Notes: generated by a model from the letters alone, not told the origin. A DNA stretch of 64,000 nt from Membranipora membranacea (GCA_914767715.1 OU612071.1:19960948-20024947); one strand, 5' to 3'. Positions 24,101 to 35,502 are shown, numbered from the stretch's first letter. Made by a program: numbers and translations.

Positions 24101-25102
24101 AACCCAGTTTCTAATCATAAGTCATTGAAAAGGCAAGGGTTCCCGATAAATTGCAGCAGACTTCTGACTATGGTATTTAGGACCATAAGCCAACATAGAT
24201 GGACAAGAAGTATAGATTTTGGGATGAACCAGAAGTTGAATAGTTCATATTTTAAAAAACATGAGGGACTAGTGATGGCTCACTGATAGCAGCAGCAGAT
24301 AAGCACCCAAATTTCGATCGCCTGTGAATACTGTGAATTCTTTTCAATCACATTGAATTGGTGATTGGTGATTGGTGATTGCATTCTGACTATTTTCAGC
24401 TGTGGAATGATAAAAAGAATGCAGTTCAAAAAGACATCAAAGATTTCTAAGCGGATAGAGTTATCCCCTCTAGAGTACAAGTGCTGAGAGCCATGGAACT
24501 CTAGTTGCCCCCTTTGACCTTGGCCGCCAGGATACCAATAATTATGATTGAACTAGGATGAACTTTTTATTGCATGTGGTTTGTGCAAATACAGAATTGA
24601 CTCCTGGTATTTTGAGTCACCTTCCACAAGAAGCCATTACCAAATCAAGAATAACTGCCAGCACAGGGAATTTAACTTGAATCTTACAGATCACAAGTCT
24701 GCATGCTTAGTCGTCAGACAACTCTTGGTGTGTGGTCAGTCCGAGGTCAACAATCCAAAATCCCCCATGGGTCCACCTCTACTGTGATAAATTCCTACAT
24801 GGTACATGATACTAATAAACTTATTACTGGTTTGCAACTGTCAACAAATGCCTACTTACATCTCAGGGGCATGGTCAGCTTGAGTCTAAACACTCAAAGC
24901 AAATGTTTTGTCATGTTCTTCATAATTTCAGATACTTTGTCAAGGACTGTCCTGCAGAAGTCACCTACCTCAATTAATTTCTTCATTGTATACTACAAAC
25001 CTATACTTCACCCTACAAGCCTCGATGAGTAACCTCACTCTGCTAGATTAGATATTTACCTGTGAAGATGATGGGTACTATTTTTAGATAGTCTTGCCTC
25101 AT
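18113..25102 (-). CDS. Single-pass transmembrane receptor, unrecognised ectodomain
   Basis: Seven exons on the minus strand join in frame: 25060-25102, 23743-23877, 22899-23129, 22440-22542, 20396-20574, 19798-19938 and 18113-18555. They total 1275 nt, 424 residues. The first junction makes a good signal peptide (MRQDYLKIVPIIFTVFRLAA). The ectodomain of about 260 residues is Cys-containing, with pieces such as GDGITLRC, STCYMCVAW, ATCHVWC and RTWTCYL suggesting beta-sandwich modules, but I recognise no family. A membrane segment (ILTVVLITLSVLICLALVGV) is followed by a basic tail of about 115 residues rich in Lys, Ser and Asn. The tail has a proline-rich stretch (RPLPMPLPKTP) and closing tyrosines in YTVP and YEMP, which resemble SH3 and SH2 ligands. 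The donor at 23742 (GTTTGT) and the acceptor before 20574 were chosen for phase. An acceptor at 20597 is possible if exon 22440-22542 is read in its other open frame. Confidence 0.6.
18636..18800 (+). repeat. Interspersed repeat (MITE-like), copy 2
   Basis: Forward copy of the repeat also found at 13900-14040 (inverted) and 23552-23715. It lies in the last intron of the minus-strand receptor gene and shares the CCTCTGGGGACCACAAAAA and CTGAATTAACAGGA words. Confidence 0.75.
21079..21335. mobile_element. Fold-back element with nested palindrome
   Basis: Terminal inverted repeats of about 34 bp (TGATTGTGAAGGAATCAGG at left, its near-complement at 21302-21335) bracket a second long palindrome. 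That inner palindrome has arms at about 21164-21204 and 21212-21251 and core TGGCCCAGTTTAAACTG. There is no coding capacity, so this is a MITE. It lies in an intron of the receptor gene. Confidence 0.75.
21604..22248. mobile_element. Larger fold-back element, related ends
   Basis: The ends (TGATTATGGAAGAATCAGG at left; GATTCTTTCGCAATC near the right) resemble those of the element at 21079-21335. Inside, about 130 bp at 21812-21942 recur inverted at 22036-22175, with shared words TTTGCATGGTA and GCCTTCCATAAG. Open frames on both strands inside it are by-products of this repeat and do not fit the receptor gene's phases. Confidence 0.65.
23552..23715 (+). repeat. Interspersed repeat (MITE-like), copy 3
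   Basis: Third copy of the repeat at 13900-14040 and 18636-18800. It lies in the intron between receptor exons 23743-23877 and 22899-23129, close to the splice donor. Confidence 0.75.
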
Positions 25103-26465
25103 TGCTTTAACTGGCCAGTACAATCCCTTTACAATATCAGTATGAAAACGGATATTGTTGGCACAGAGCACTACAGAATGATGATAATGATGAATGACTG
25201 ACATTGTGTGAGCCATAATAAACTCATTTGGTCATGTGTGCTTTCATGGCTATAAAGAATCATTGAAATGAGTTTACCATCTACAAACTACATTCGGTGA
25301 TAATAAACTTTGCAAATATCGAAGTCTTTGAATTTGATTAACTGTTGGGACATCAAGTTGAGTATATCTAATTTCTGCGGATTTAGAAGGTACAATATTG
25401 AGTGCCTCTTATATCCACTGCAATGTCTTGGACCAGACTGAAGCTATCATCTCTGCATCTGAAGGAATAGTATAACTTCTAACTACAATTTTTTTCATCT
25501 TTACTCAATGAAACAACTGTGCTTGAGACCATCACTTCTAAATACATGTTAACCTCATCCTGTCATAGAAGTCAGAATAATGCCCCTCCACAGCTTGCCA
25601 AAATGTACAGAGTGTAGTAGGCATACAGGCGCTGCATACTCCATCGCTCTGACCTTCTGTGACAAGGCGGTGTGTATATGCTTCAACACTCATATACTAG
25701 TCTATTGGAATCGTTGGATGGGAGACCGTCAAACTACTTTTGAGTGTTCTGTTCAAGATTGCAATCATGAAAGTTTATTTGCTATTATTGATTAAACAGT
25801 TATTCAGTTGCGACATGCTTCATTATTTCAATTAAGTTAACAAAAACCTCGTCTCAATATCATTTCCGACAGTGTATGATTTTCATGCCTGGACGTCTCT
25901 TCTGTGTGAGAATACTTTCCGTTCATTTTGGTTTAATCTTCAGAATACTCTGTTTATTGATTCATTGTTTTGTTATATGGTTTTGTGTTTTAAGATAGCA
26001 ACATAAACACTCTTACTGAAGTGGAGAAGAAGATTATTGTACATATGATAAGATATTATACTACAATTATCATAGTGTTGTGAACTTCTCACAGTCCCTT
26101 TGTAACAAAAGTTTGAAAATTAGATTTTTTCCAGTACCATCATGAGCTAACAAATACTGTACAATCAAAAGCTTGATTGGTAGACTATGGAAATATTTAC
26201 TGTGTGCCTGGACAATGAATAAATACACAAGGTCAATCACCTGCCTGACGATCAGTTCGAGTAGATACTTTTAGAATATATATGCATGTCGCCAAATCTA
26301 TTCTACTGAAATATCACAGTCGTATCGTAAAAGTAACTGCCCGGATTCTCATAAGATTGGTTTATTGAAATCTAACCAACATAAAGATAAGGAAATTATT
26401 TTATATCAATCCATTTAAACTCGTTCATCTGACTTGGATAGCGATATTTTGTACAAGACTGAACA
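25103..26465. other. Intergenic region between divergent genes
   Basis: The receptor gene (-) and the GPCR gene (+) start away from each other here, so promoters for both should lie inside. I see no domain-bearing open frame. The DNA is AT-rich and a TATA-like motif cannot be picked out with confidence. Confidence 0.5.
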
Positions 26466-27536
26466 ATGTCCCTTGCATTTGGTTGGAGCTACGGCCCAGC
26501 GCTTTGGCATGGCTTCGCAGTGGTGGTGAACTTATTACACACAAGTTTGTTATTAAAGATGCCTGATCTTAGATTTACACCATGTGGCAAGGTTCTGATG
26601 GCTATAATCTTGTGCGACATTTACTACATTGTGTTGGAAACATTTTCTGACATTCCGCTGTATGAATTAAAGGAGCCGGAAAGGCTGTCCGCTGAAGTGC
26701 TAGGAGATACGTTCTATCGCAGTAGTATATATTTACGATACTATATCACATCTATTGGTTGCTTTGAGCGGTTCATGGCGCTGTGCTATCCATTCAAGCA
26801 CTCAACCAATTTAGTTGTGTCAAACATAGGAAAGTTTATGTTGGCTATGGCTATAATTTTGCAAGTTATGTATGGTAGTCTTAATGTGATAAGAGAGTTT
26901 GGCTTACGATCTGGTGAATCATCCGCTCATATGACAAAAGGTTTGACAGATAATGTCTCCAATTTATCATCAGCATTGATAAGAACTGAACAAGGGAGAA
27001 GTAGTGTCAAAAACAGCACAATCAGGCTAGATGATGTCAAAAGCGGTGGCAGCGTGAGAAACATGGGAGAGGCAACTTTATTATGAACAATATTTTTTCG
27101 GTAGGAAATTCAACTTTTTCCAGCACTTATTGTCATATTCATCACAGCGCCGCTAACAATTAAAGAACTCATAGTGATGAGGAAAGTAAGAGTCACACCA
27201 GCTGGTCAGCCAAGAGATCGCGGGCTGATTGTCGCCGTTATCTACATCATGATAATTAGTGTAATCGCTCTTCTATGTCTTATTCCTATTTTTGTTTTGA
27301 GAATCAATCGAACAAAAGCAACAATATTACAACAAGTTTTCCGCTTTCTACATGAGGATAATTGTGGGATTTTGAATGTCATTATCTATGGCATCATGAA
27401 CAAGCAATACCGACAGATACTGAAATTAGTTTTGCCTGTGGTAGGAGCGATACGAGGAAGCTTGCCGTATAGCACACTCGTGCCACTAGACTTATTGATT
27501 GTTCTTTTAAATTGTTTTCTGAAGTTAAATACCTGA
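26466..27536 (+). CDS. Class A-like G-protein-coupled receptor
   Basis: The model joins 26466-27053 and 27105-27536 in phase 0, about 339 residues, with seven hydrophobic helices. TM2 holds an Asp (LCDIYY). TM3 ends in ERFMALCYPFKH, the E/DRY position. TM5 is IQLFPALIVIFITAPL. TM6 is VIYIMIISVIALLCLIPIF. TM7 reads LNVIIYGIMNKQYR, an NPxxY-like site running into helix 8. The second extracellular loop is long, polar and Ser/Asn-rich. The first open frame stops at 27086, but GTGAGA at 27054 and CGGTAG ending at 27104 define a 51-nt intron that restores TM5 in frame. There is no signal peptide and the N-terminus is very short. The ligand cannot be inferred. A paralogue lies at 33963-35868. An AATAAA lies near 27911. 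Confidence 0.72.
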
Positions 27537-29837
27537 TTCTCAAGGTGTTGCAGACTCTCGGCATTTTTTAAATGAAATACTCTGGTAGTTTTCCAGGTTG
27601 TCAATATTGTGATAGATTGTTTATCTGTTTATTGTTATCCAAAATAATAGGATTATCATGCTCCTATTTCACAGAAATAATTTTTCCAAATTACAAAAGT
27701 CAATTTTGATAGACTTCTATGTGAACTCAAATTGGTTACAAATTAATTTCAAATTTGGTATGGTTTTTGTTGGTCCTGTGATGGATGTTTTCTTAAAACA
27801 CATCAGAGGATAGTTACTTGATCATGATTTAGATTGACGATTTAATTACCCCATAACCAGCCACTGCCTATTTTAACCCTACTGTGTTCTTCACATTTGA
27901 AAGTTCATAAATAAATGCTGACAATTAGATTATTGGCTCTTTCAGAAACTAAAAAAACCATCGATCAGCAGAATTTGTCCAATCAGATTGATGTACAAAT
28001 TCAGATAGAAGCAAAGTAGAGCTTAGTGAAAGTATGAATAAGACTCTCAACACTCTAGGTTGGACTTAGCTATGAATTTATTACTACAACTCATTTTGAA
28101 CAATGCAAAACACACTTTGATTGAATCCCTTCAGATTTTTAACAACACAGTAACGCACTGTGGTAGAAGAAGACCATCACTTTCATCGACATGTCTCAAT
28201 CACAAAATAGAACACTTATTTAGAACTCACAGCAGAAATTCAAACAATCATAAAATGATTTCCCTATTGAGTGGTCTATAATCTGGTAAAGCACATGAAA
28301 GTGATGTAAAGATCAGCAACATGGCAACACCAACATCTGCCACTGAAAGCCAAGAATCTCTGTCAAACACCTTATCTTGAGAGTAACATCAGCACAGCAC
28401 AAGCACATACTGTGAATATCTCCAGGTCAACAACTCTATACAATGACAACTTTATTGAAAAATGAATGAAGAAGCAGAACAAGGACAAATGAAATATAAA
28501 TATTAATCAACTAATTTTTCACCAAGAACAGTAACATCAAATAAATGCCGGTGACATTGGTAAGCAGATGGTCAGCTTGATAATACTCCAGAAAAGTTTT
28601 AGATATTAATGTAGAAATATATGGTTGGTTTTATTCAGTCAAAAACTAAAAGTTTATCGATAAAAGTCTTGGTGCTGTGCTAAAATCTTCAGTATTCGAT
28701 AAAAGGACTTAAAATATGGTAGCTACTATCAAAATCATTCGAAAAATAGCAAGAATTCAAAATATCGTTTTATCCAAGAAGTTTACCATGACACGTATGT
28801 AAAGATTTATGTGCCAAGCTGTTCGGTAAATGCTCTAAAAAGTTATGTATAAAACAGAACTCATCATGGTGAAATCTCATCATTATATGCTTGCTATTTT
28901 ATTGCATGAAAAGATCAAAATCAGTATTACTGATTTCCCACTTGGCTATTATGTGATAAATATTACGATAGCTTGCTTTGTATTTGGCATAAATGATGAG
29001 TTGAAAATGATAGGTAAACAATAAAACATGAGGGATTCTACATTTATAAATAACCAGTATAAATATCACAGTCAGATCATACCATTGAATGCCATCACAG
29101 TCTATTAAACTGATCAATTGTCATTCATGAACTCCATCAACCCTTAAAGATAAAGCTTCAACAAAATAAACTGACATTAACATAATGCATTGCGGGATCG
29201 ATCGGAAACGATAATTGGGACGAAATTGACAAGAAAATAGGAGTTACAAATCAAACAGACAAATCTTTCTATAATTGCCACATATCTGGTCATCTTAAAA
29301 CAGCTTGGCCTTATACACCACAGAAAATCACATAGATTTACAACGCTGAACTCCAAGTGATGATATTCTGTGATCTGATTGGCCGCTTGCCAGAGCATGG
29401 CGTCTTAATTATGTCTATTCTCACATACCATATCATACTTTGGCGATCATCGTGGCCCTTCACCAGATGCTACTGATATAAGGGGTGGCATCAATGCTTG
29501 TTGCTTGTTGATTCTTTCTAGTTTTAATTCAATTGCTTGATATTTAGAAACTCCTGATAAATACACTGCTCTGTTTCAAATACAGGAACACTTGGAAATG
29601 ATGTTCACTATAGCAGACTTCTGAGCATTCTGATTGGTCTGAATATGAGCAAGTGGGAGTTGTGCGCCTCCTTAATGGATGTGATAACTCAGACATGTGT
29701 TAATTTCATTTCTCAAACACAGCTAGAGGACACAGGAAAGAGATAAGGCCTCCTACTCAGGGGCGTATAATCTAAAAAATTTCACTCACTGACTTTTCAG
29801 AGATGAGCATAATAATCGGGCGCAGCCCAATCCACAC

Positions 29838-29896
29838 GCCGTAGGCGTGGCGGGGAGGGTGTGGGAGGGGCGCTTAAGCGCCCTCCCACCACGGAA
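29838..29896. repeat. GC-rich palindromic hairpin
   Basis: CACGCCGTAGGCGTG is followed by a stem in which GTGGGAGGGGCGCTT faces AAGCGCCCTCCCAC with one extra G. The base composition is far from the AT-rich surroundings. It lies just beside a tRNA-like sequence and may be part of the same mobile element. Confidence 0.65.
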
Positions 29897-30048
29897 ATTT
29901 TTGCATATCGGTAGCAAAATAGTGCAAGCAGAGAGGTATTTCAATAGCTCACTGAGCTGTTGGGTACTTTCAGAAAACAACTCAATAGCAGTAGAAGATT
30001 ACGGTAAAAATGCTCCAGTTATAAAGCACCCATTTGAAAAAAAACTGT

Positions 30049-30134
30049 CCTTGATGGGATTCGAATCCACGACAATCCTATTAACAAAGATTGTAAGGCG
30101 GACGCTCTACACACTGAGCTATTCAGCCACTCAC
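30049..30134 (-). repeat. tRNA-derived SINE-like sequence
   Basis: The minus strand reads GTGGCTGAATAGCTCAGTGT (A box) and later GTGGATTCGAATCCCA (B box). Spacing between the boxes is longer than in most tRNAs and the ends do not pair, so a SINE head or tRNA pseudogene is more likely than a functional tRNA. The 5' words match the element at 11920-12004. Confidence 0.55.
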
Positions 30135-32019
30135 GGAAATCCGTGGGCCGTGAGTGCTAATATACGCCACTGCAGTCCTACTTAAATGTTCACTTCAGCT
30201 GTTTCCTCAAATTCACTAGAAGTCACTGCCTGGTATGAGGCTTTCTCTGCTGACAAGAAAGCATATTACCGTAGGTGAAAGCGTAGAAAATGTATATGAT
30301 GATGCACAAAAGTTCTTCTGTGGGTACTATATCATATATCAAATAAAGAGTTGCATGCATAATTTATGATCTGGTACTATCGGTTGTGACTTTCTATCAG
30401 CCCCTCTCTACACTTTTATGACAACGCAATCAAATATTATAATAAATGAGTATAAGTGTTTCAACAAAATCTGGTTTACAGCTCAATTATCAATGCTAAA
30501 ATTACCGTACAGGGTAAGACTCACTATCCGAAGTTCTCAACATCACCTAGTATGGGTAGTCGTGAAGCACTCTGAAGCATTGTTCGCCTTCAAGTTTATG
30601 AATGCACCAACAGTAACACTCCTGTTCCAGCACCCTATACAAGTAAACATTTGGTAAGGCTCGATTTTCACTAACTCAAAATTTTGTCTAGTCCAGGTAG
30701 GAGCCTATTTAGTCAAGCTATCTCAAGTTTCTGCAGAACGGAGAAATTTTCGTTTTGTTAATACTTCTCTTCATCAGGGTAATAACTGTTGAAATCTGAA
30801 AGTGTATTAATTATATTTGTAATGCATTTCACAGTATCTGCACAGTCATACGCAAAAGAAAAAAAACATATTTCTCAGGATAACAAAAAGTAAAGCTCAA
30901 ATCATTATCTTGAGTCTAGCAAATATCTCTTTACAAGCTATATAGATTATTCTTACCGTCTTAAAAACTTCAGACTTTTCGAGACATACTTCAACATGAG
31001 AATCTCTTCGCTATAATCAAAGTTTTGAATAAATAGAGTATTTGAAAGATTAAAACACGAGTTCTATAAATTAGGTTTTTGATTGCATTATTGATTTTGT
31101 GTCACAATCCAACAATAGATAATTATTGTAGCTGCCATGATTTAAATCTATATTCATTTCATTCGTCAAGATTTAAGATTATTCAAATAGGAATTGTTGT
31201 CTAAAATATGGCAATTTTCTCTCAGAGCATCCATGAAATAGGCTTAAAATAATCAGAAAGACTGCTCCATTTTGTAAGCTTCAAAATGAGCACAAGAAGA
31301 GCTCAATTGGGCAACTAGGACTGAAGTTACAAGTTCTTGAAGTAAGGCCTTGCTGATGCTTGCTTGCAAGCCCTAGGGGGATATGATGGCATAAACATAC
31401 ATATTGCGTATATGACTACCGTTAGAAGAAATAAGGGGGATTAGCTCAGATTTTGTTGTAGGGAAAACTTGGTTTAACTTTTCCAGTACCATACACAAAA
31501 AATGACGAATAGTTGTTGAAAACCCTGATGTGACCTCTCACAAGGGCTTTCCGATATCACAAGCGAATTTTGAAAGGGTCTACTTCAATGCCTCATAACA
31601 CAGCTTCTGGTGGTACAGGAGGGTCAATTTTGTGCTTGATTTGTAGGTGATTAGCCGGAAAAACGGCGTTGATAATTCCAATCTCGATTTCATGACTGCT
31701 TTGAGGAACATATTTACAAAACTGTGATAGGTGAATTTTTAACAGATGATGGCTCCATTCGTCAATACACAGGCAAATAAAACCAGGGGAAAGACATTTA
31801 TATATGGATACATTTTTCTGCAGATAGTATTTACCATCATAGTTTTGAGCTTTAGAGCAAGAAGTTTTTTTTCCACAAAAAACATAAATGAAAAATGATA
31901 GATGGTAGATGTAAGGTTAGGTTAGTGAAGCGTTTAAGTAGTTTCATTTTAATGTGAGTACCAAAGATAGGAATTGTAGGAAGCAGTGATTTTTGGATTG
32001 CTGCAGACGCCAGAAGGTA

Positions 32020-32340
32020 CAATTAGATGTGAAAACAAATGTACCAAGTGACCTCTATGGTATTTAGTAATTACGAGTATAAACAACAAGCATAGTGAAA
32101 CAGAAGCGATCCATCAAAGAAGTACCAAATACAAAGGGTTACACTAATCAGCCACTGTCAGCCACGAAAAAATAGGAAATCCTGTGACGCAGCGATGTGG
32201 TTTACCACAGACGTCATATGGGACAAGAAGATGTGAAAATAAATGTACCAAGTAACCTCCAGGGTATTTGGCAGTCATAGGGTGACACAGAAGTCATCAA
32301 TCAAGGAAGTGACAGCAACAAAGGATTATGCTCATCTCAG
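32020..32340. repeat. Imperfect tandem duplication, about 204 bp unit
   Basis: AGATGTGAAAACAAATGTACC at about 32024 recurs, diverged, at about 32228. The following words (CCAAGTGACCTC, and CATCAAAGAAGT versus CATCAAGGAAGT) recur in the same order. Confidence 0.6.
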
Positions 32341-32584
32341 GACATAAATCGATTGAGCAGATAACACCAATTCATGAAAAACTAACAAATTCAGCGCAAA
32401 AATAGAAGAATAAATCTCAGAAGATAAACTTGAGAACAGAAGTATATATAGCATGAGACCTGACCACACGGCTTCATATAACAAAGCAGCAGAGACAGTA
32501 ATCTGCTGACAGCTAATCCGATGACAGCAAGCAAAGTCGGCAAAAAAGACCCCTATAAAAAGGCCGAACTTTTGAACAGTAAAA

Positions 32585-32690
32585 CGGTAAAATGCCGAGT
32601 TCAATTCCTTGTGAAGACAGGTTCGTCCTTGGACCACAGAAGAGGATGAGAACTACTAGGGCGGAGTTCGAATCCCGATGAAGCCAGATT
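32585..32690 (+). repeat. Two tandem tRNA-like B-box segments
   Basis: GCCGAGTTCAATTCCTTG and GGCGGAGTTCGAATCCCG lie about 67 bp apart, each followed by GTGAAGACAG or ATGAAGCCAG. They look like two copies of a SINE tRNA-related end. No full cloverleaf is visible. Confidence 0.4.
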
Positions 32691-34401
32691 TTATTTACAT
32701 ATATCATCTCTTTATATACACCTCTGAAGTTTTGTGGCATCTATGATTGCGGCATTTCTAGTTTAAATATATTATGCTCACCAGAGTACTAGCATTACCA
32801 ATTTGAACCACGTTTTAATATTTTTGGACGATCTTGTCTTTCTTCACTGTAATTCCAAACGAAAACTACAAATAGATAATACAACAATAAAGTGATATTT
32901 AGAAGTGAACTGAGTGCGAACCATTACTAGAACCAAATTTAGGAGCATTATTAGAATCAAATTTAAAGTAGGAATTTTTAAATATTAAAAGTAAGAGTAC
33001 TATAGTAATTCAATTCCCTCACTTCCAATATTCCTCACAGCATTATATGCTGCCTTCTATTTATGTTTCTCACATTTATCACCCACTTATTATGTAAGAT
33101 TTGTCAATATACTTATACTGATTGCCAGCCATGGGTTCAATTTGGTTTGGGAAGTCTTTTCTCCCAGTTATGCTATCTTTATGTTTATGTTTATTTGAGC
33201 ATTTAAAATTAACAAAGATAATATTTGATTGTTGTGAAGGCTTCAAACTAATAAGGCTTTGGGCTTAGTTGTAGTTGTAGATGAAATCACTTTTTGTCTT
33301 GAGTTCTGGTTTGTGGAATAAGAAAACTGTAAAATAATGAGAGACTCAGTTCTGTATTTAAATAGCCCGCATAATATATTGTAGCTGGATGCACAAAACA
33401 AAACTTGTTCAGGTCATTCCTGTATTTTAGTTAAAATATCGAGCGATACTGGTCTGAAATAATTGGTTGATTGGCTGATCGGGAGAATCTTGGATTAAGA
33501 AAAATTGATTTTTCTAAATTCGAAGGAGATTGAGAGAAGATGATTGAGATACATAATTGGGATGTCAATATCAAAGTTATTTCTCGAAGCCAGCAAATAA
33601 CTTTTTTCGAGAATTATCTTTGATATTGACCACTTGATTTTTTTGTGTTTCTTGATGATCTGTCTACTAAGCTGTTTTAATTCAAACCATTGCCTATCCT
33701 TGTTAAACTCTGAATTCCAAACTTCACAGCTCTTTGTGGCCTGTACCAGCACCATAGGTTGCCTGTGCCACAATCAATGTCTTTAATTAATTTAAAAGCT
33801 TGTAATCAGGAAATTTATCTCTTGTAGATTAGCGCTTAAAACTAATCAATTGAAACCGGATACCTTTCACTTCCAAGAAACTGCATATCGATATCATATT
33901 TAAATCATTTGATACCAAGACGTTTATGAGGTGATATCAAACACAGGTTTAATCTTTGAGTTATGTTATTTAAGTTTGAACCAGCAGGGTGGTACTCTTT
34001 TATAGTGATTGCAAATCTACTCCATGCTGGTTTACTATTAAAGATGCCTGATCTAAGGAATAAACCTAATGGCAAAGTACTGCTAGCTATAACCTTGGCA
34101 GACATATACTTCAGTGCAGTAAAGATATTCTATCAGACTCCGCTAATTGAATCTAAGGAGCCTTATAACCTTTATGTGACAGTGCTATTGGACACTCTCC
34201 ACCACGGCAGTATATACTCAAGTTACTATATCATGCCTTTTGCTTCCTTTGAGCGGTACATGGCATTGTGCTTTCCATTCAAGCATGGAACCAATACTGG
34301 TGTGGCTAACATCACAAAGTTTAAGCTGATAACAGCGATCCTCTTACACGCTATGTGGTTTGGCATCAATTCTGCTAGCGAAAATGGTTTGATATCATTG
34401 A

Positions 34402-34887
34402 AGACTTTGTTTGAGGCTGCTCTTTTGTATCACATCTTATTCTCCATATTTTATTCTATCATGTGAGCGATTTTCAGCTTTAGAATCCAAATATTGAGGA
34501 AGTTATGGCCTCTCAAACTTCCAAGGGTACGTCACATCTAGCTAACCTAGTTGGTCCAAGTGGCGTGATGGTAGCGTCGTTGCCTACAGGTATGGGGACC
34601 CGGGTTCGATTCCCACCCAGATGTGAATTTTGATCATCATCTTATCTGTGTGATTATTAGTGTATTAACTAATAACTCATAATGTCTATGTCACATGTCT
34701 ATGGTTGTGACATACCCCAGGGGAAACATCCGCTTATTCCCAATGCCGATTGAAGGCAATCACCATGGAAGTTTGAGAGGCCATAACTTCCTCAATATTT
34801 GGATTCTAAAGCTGAAAATTGCTCACATGATAGCATAAAATATGGAGAATAAGATGTGATACAAAAGAGCAGCCTCAAACAAAGTCT
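34402..34887. mobile_element. MITE at a TTAA-type site, piggyBac-like
   Basis: Inverted repeats of about 123 bp (34402-34525 and 34764-34887) start with AGACTTTGTTTGAGGCTGC and differ at only a few positions. The right flank is TTAA (34888-34891) and the left is TTGA (34398-34401), consistent with a TTAA target with one change. Shorter relatives lie at 43189-43322 and 55246-55379. It has no coding capacity and carries a tRNA-like passenger. The piggyBac link is inferred only from the target site. Confidence 0.8.
34550..34627 (+). repeat. tRNA-like passenger inside the MITE
   Basis: AGTGGCGTGATGGTAGCGTC looks like an A box and GGGTTCGATTCCCACCC like a B box, spaced as in a tRNA. Only about three T-stem pairs form, so it is a tRNA-derived SINE head or pseudogene rather than a working gene. 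Confidence 0.55.
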
Positions 34888-34947
34888 TTAAGGACATCTG
34901 TTTCGCCCCGACCTGCAATGCTGCCAACTGATAACCATAGCGGCATA

Positions 34948-35064
34948 CCAGGAGGACCAGGAGGACCAGGAGGACCAGGAGGACCAGGAGGACCAGGAGG
35001 ACCAGGAAGACCAGGAGGACCAGGAGGACCAGGAGGACCAGGAAGACCAGGAGGACCAGGGCAG
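34948..35064 (+). repeat. 9-bp minisatellite encoding a Gly-Gly-Pro collagen-like array
   Basis: Thirteen units of CCAGGAGGA, three of them variant, read Pro-Gly-Gly/Arg/Gln in the GPCR frame, that is, Gly-X-Y triplets. Read on the other strand the same DNA gives Gly-Pro-Pro triplets, but the plus frame is continuous with the GPCR loop on its left side. Confidence 0.85.
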
Positions 35065-35214
35065 GACCAGTAAGAGGGGAACACAGAGGAGGAAGGGAGA
35101 AACAACAAAAGTGTTGAACCATATGAAAATAGTGGCCAGATTAATGAAGCGTCAAGTTTAGTTGGAGAAATGCTTTACCAGTATGAAATTCAACTTCTTC
35201 CAGCACTTCTGGTC

Positions 35215-35502
35215 CACAGAATTAAATTCTTTTCTTAGAATGGAAATAGTATCATAACATCATGCAGTTAGAACACTTAACACAGGGGCTCATCTGAAAT
35301 TGATCTGATTGGCTATCCCTACTAGCATGAATTATATAGCCTGGAAAATCGACTTCTTTACAAAACTGCAGACAGTAATAAAATGCCTTCAACGTCGATG
35401 ATTTGGGCTTTTCCAGAATGCTACTAGGGACTGGCTATTTTTGCAAGCTCATTGATTGGCAAAAGAAAGCTAATGATGCTATTCCAGATATGGAATTCAA
35501 TG
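35215..35502. mobile_element. 288-bp insertion with 8-bp target duplication
   Basis: TTCTGGTC occurs at 35207-35214 and again at 35503-35510. Removing the DNA between plus one copy restores the GPCR reading (PALLVIIRTMFMTIGELIVM), matching the paralogue's TM5. An 8-bp duplication fits hAT elements. The ends (CACAGAATT / AATTCAATG) are only weakly inverted, so the family is uncertain. Confidence 0.7.

Larger units (their letters stand above)
27537..33962. other. Long intergenic region with repeats
   Basis: About 6.4 kb between the two GPCR copies has no exon I can support; all open frames are short and compositionally AT-driven. Recognisable contents are a GC-rich palindrome near 29840-29895, tRNA-derived sequences at 30049-30134 and 32585-32690, and a tandem duplication at about 32020-32340. 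Confidence 0.5.

Noticed and set aside
24703-25032. 109-codon plus-strand open frame
   Set aside because: No domain, no splice sites in phase, and it lies in the first intron of the minus-strand receptor gene.
34550-34627. Functional tRNA gene
   Set aside because: The acceptor stem and part of the T stem do not pair; only the promoter-like boxes are preserved.
34875-35108. Minus-strand Gly-Pro-Pro collagen-like frame
   Set aside because: It is the complement of the 9-bp minisatellite; the plus strand is continuous with GPCR sequence on its left side, and no minus-strand partner exons were found. Kept only as an alternative.
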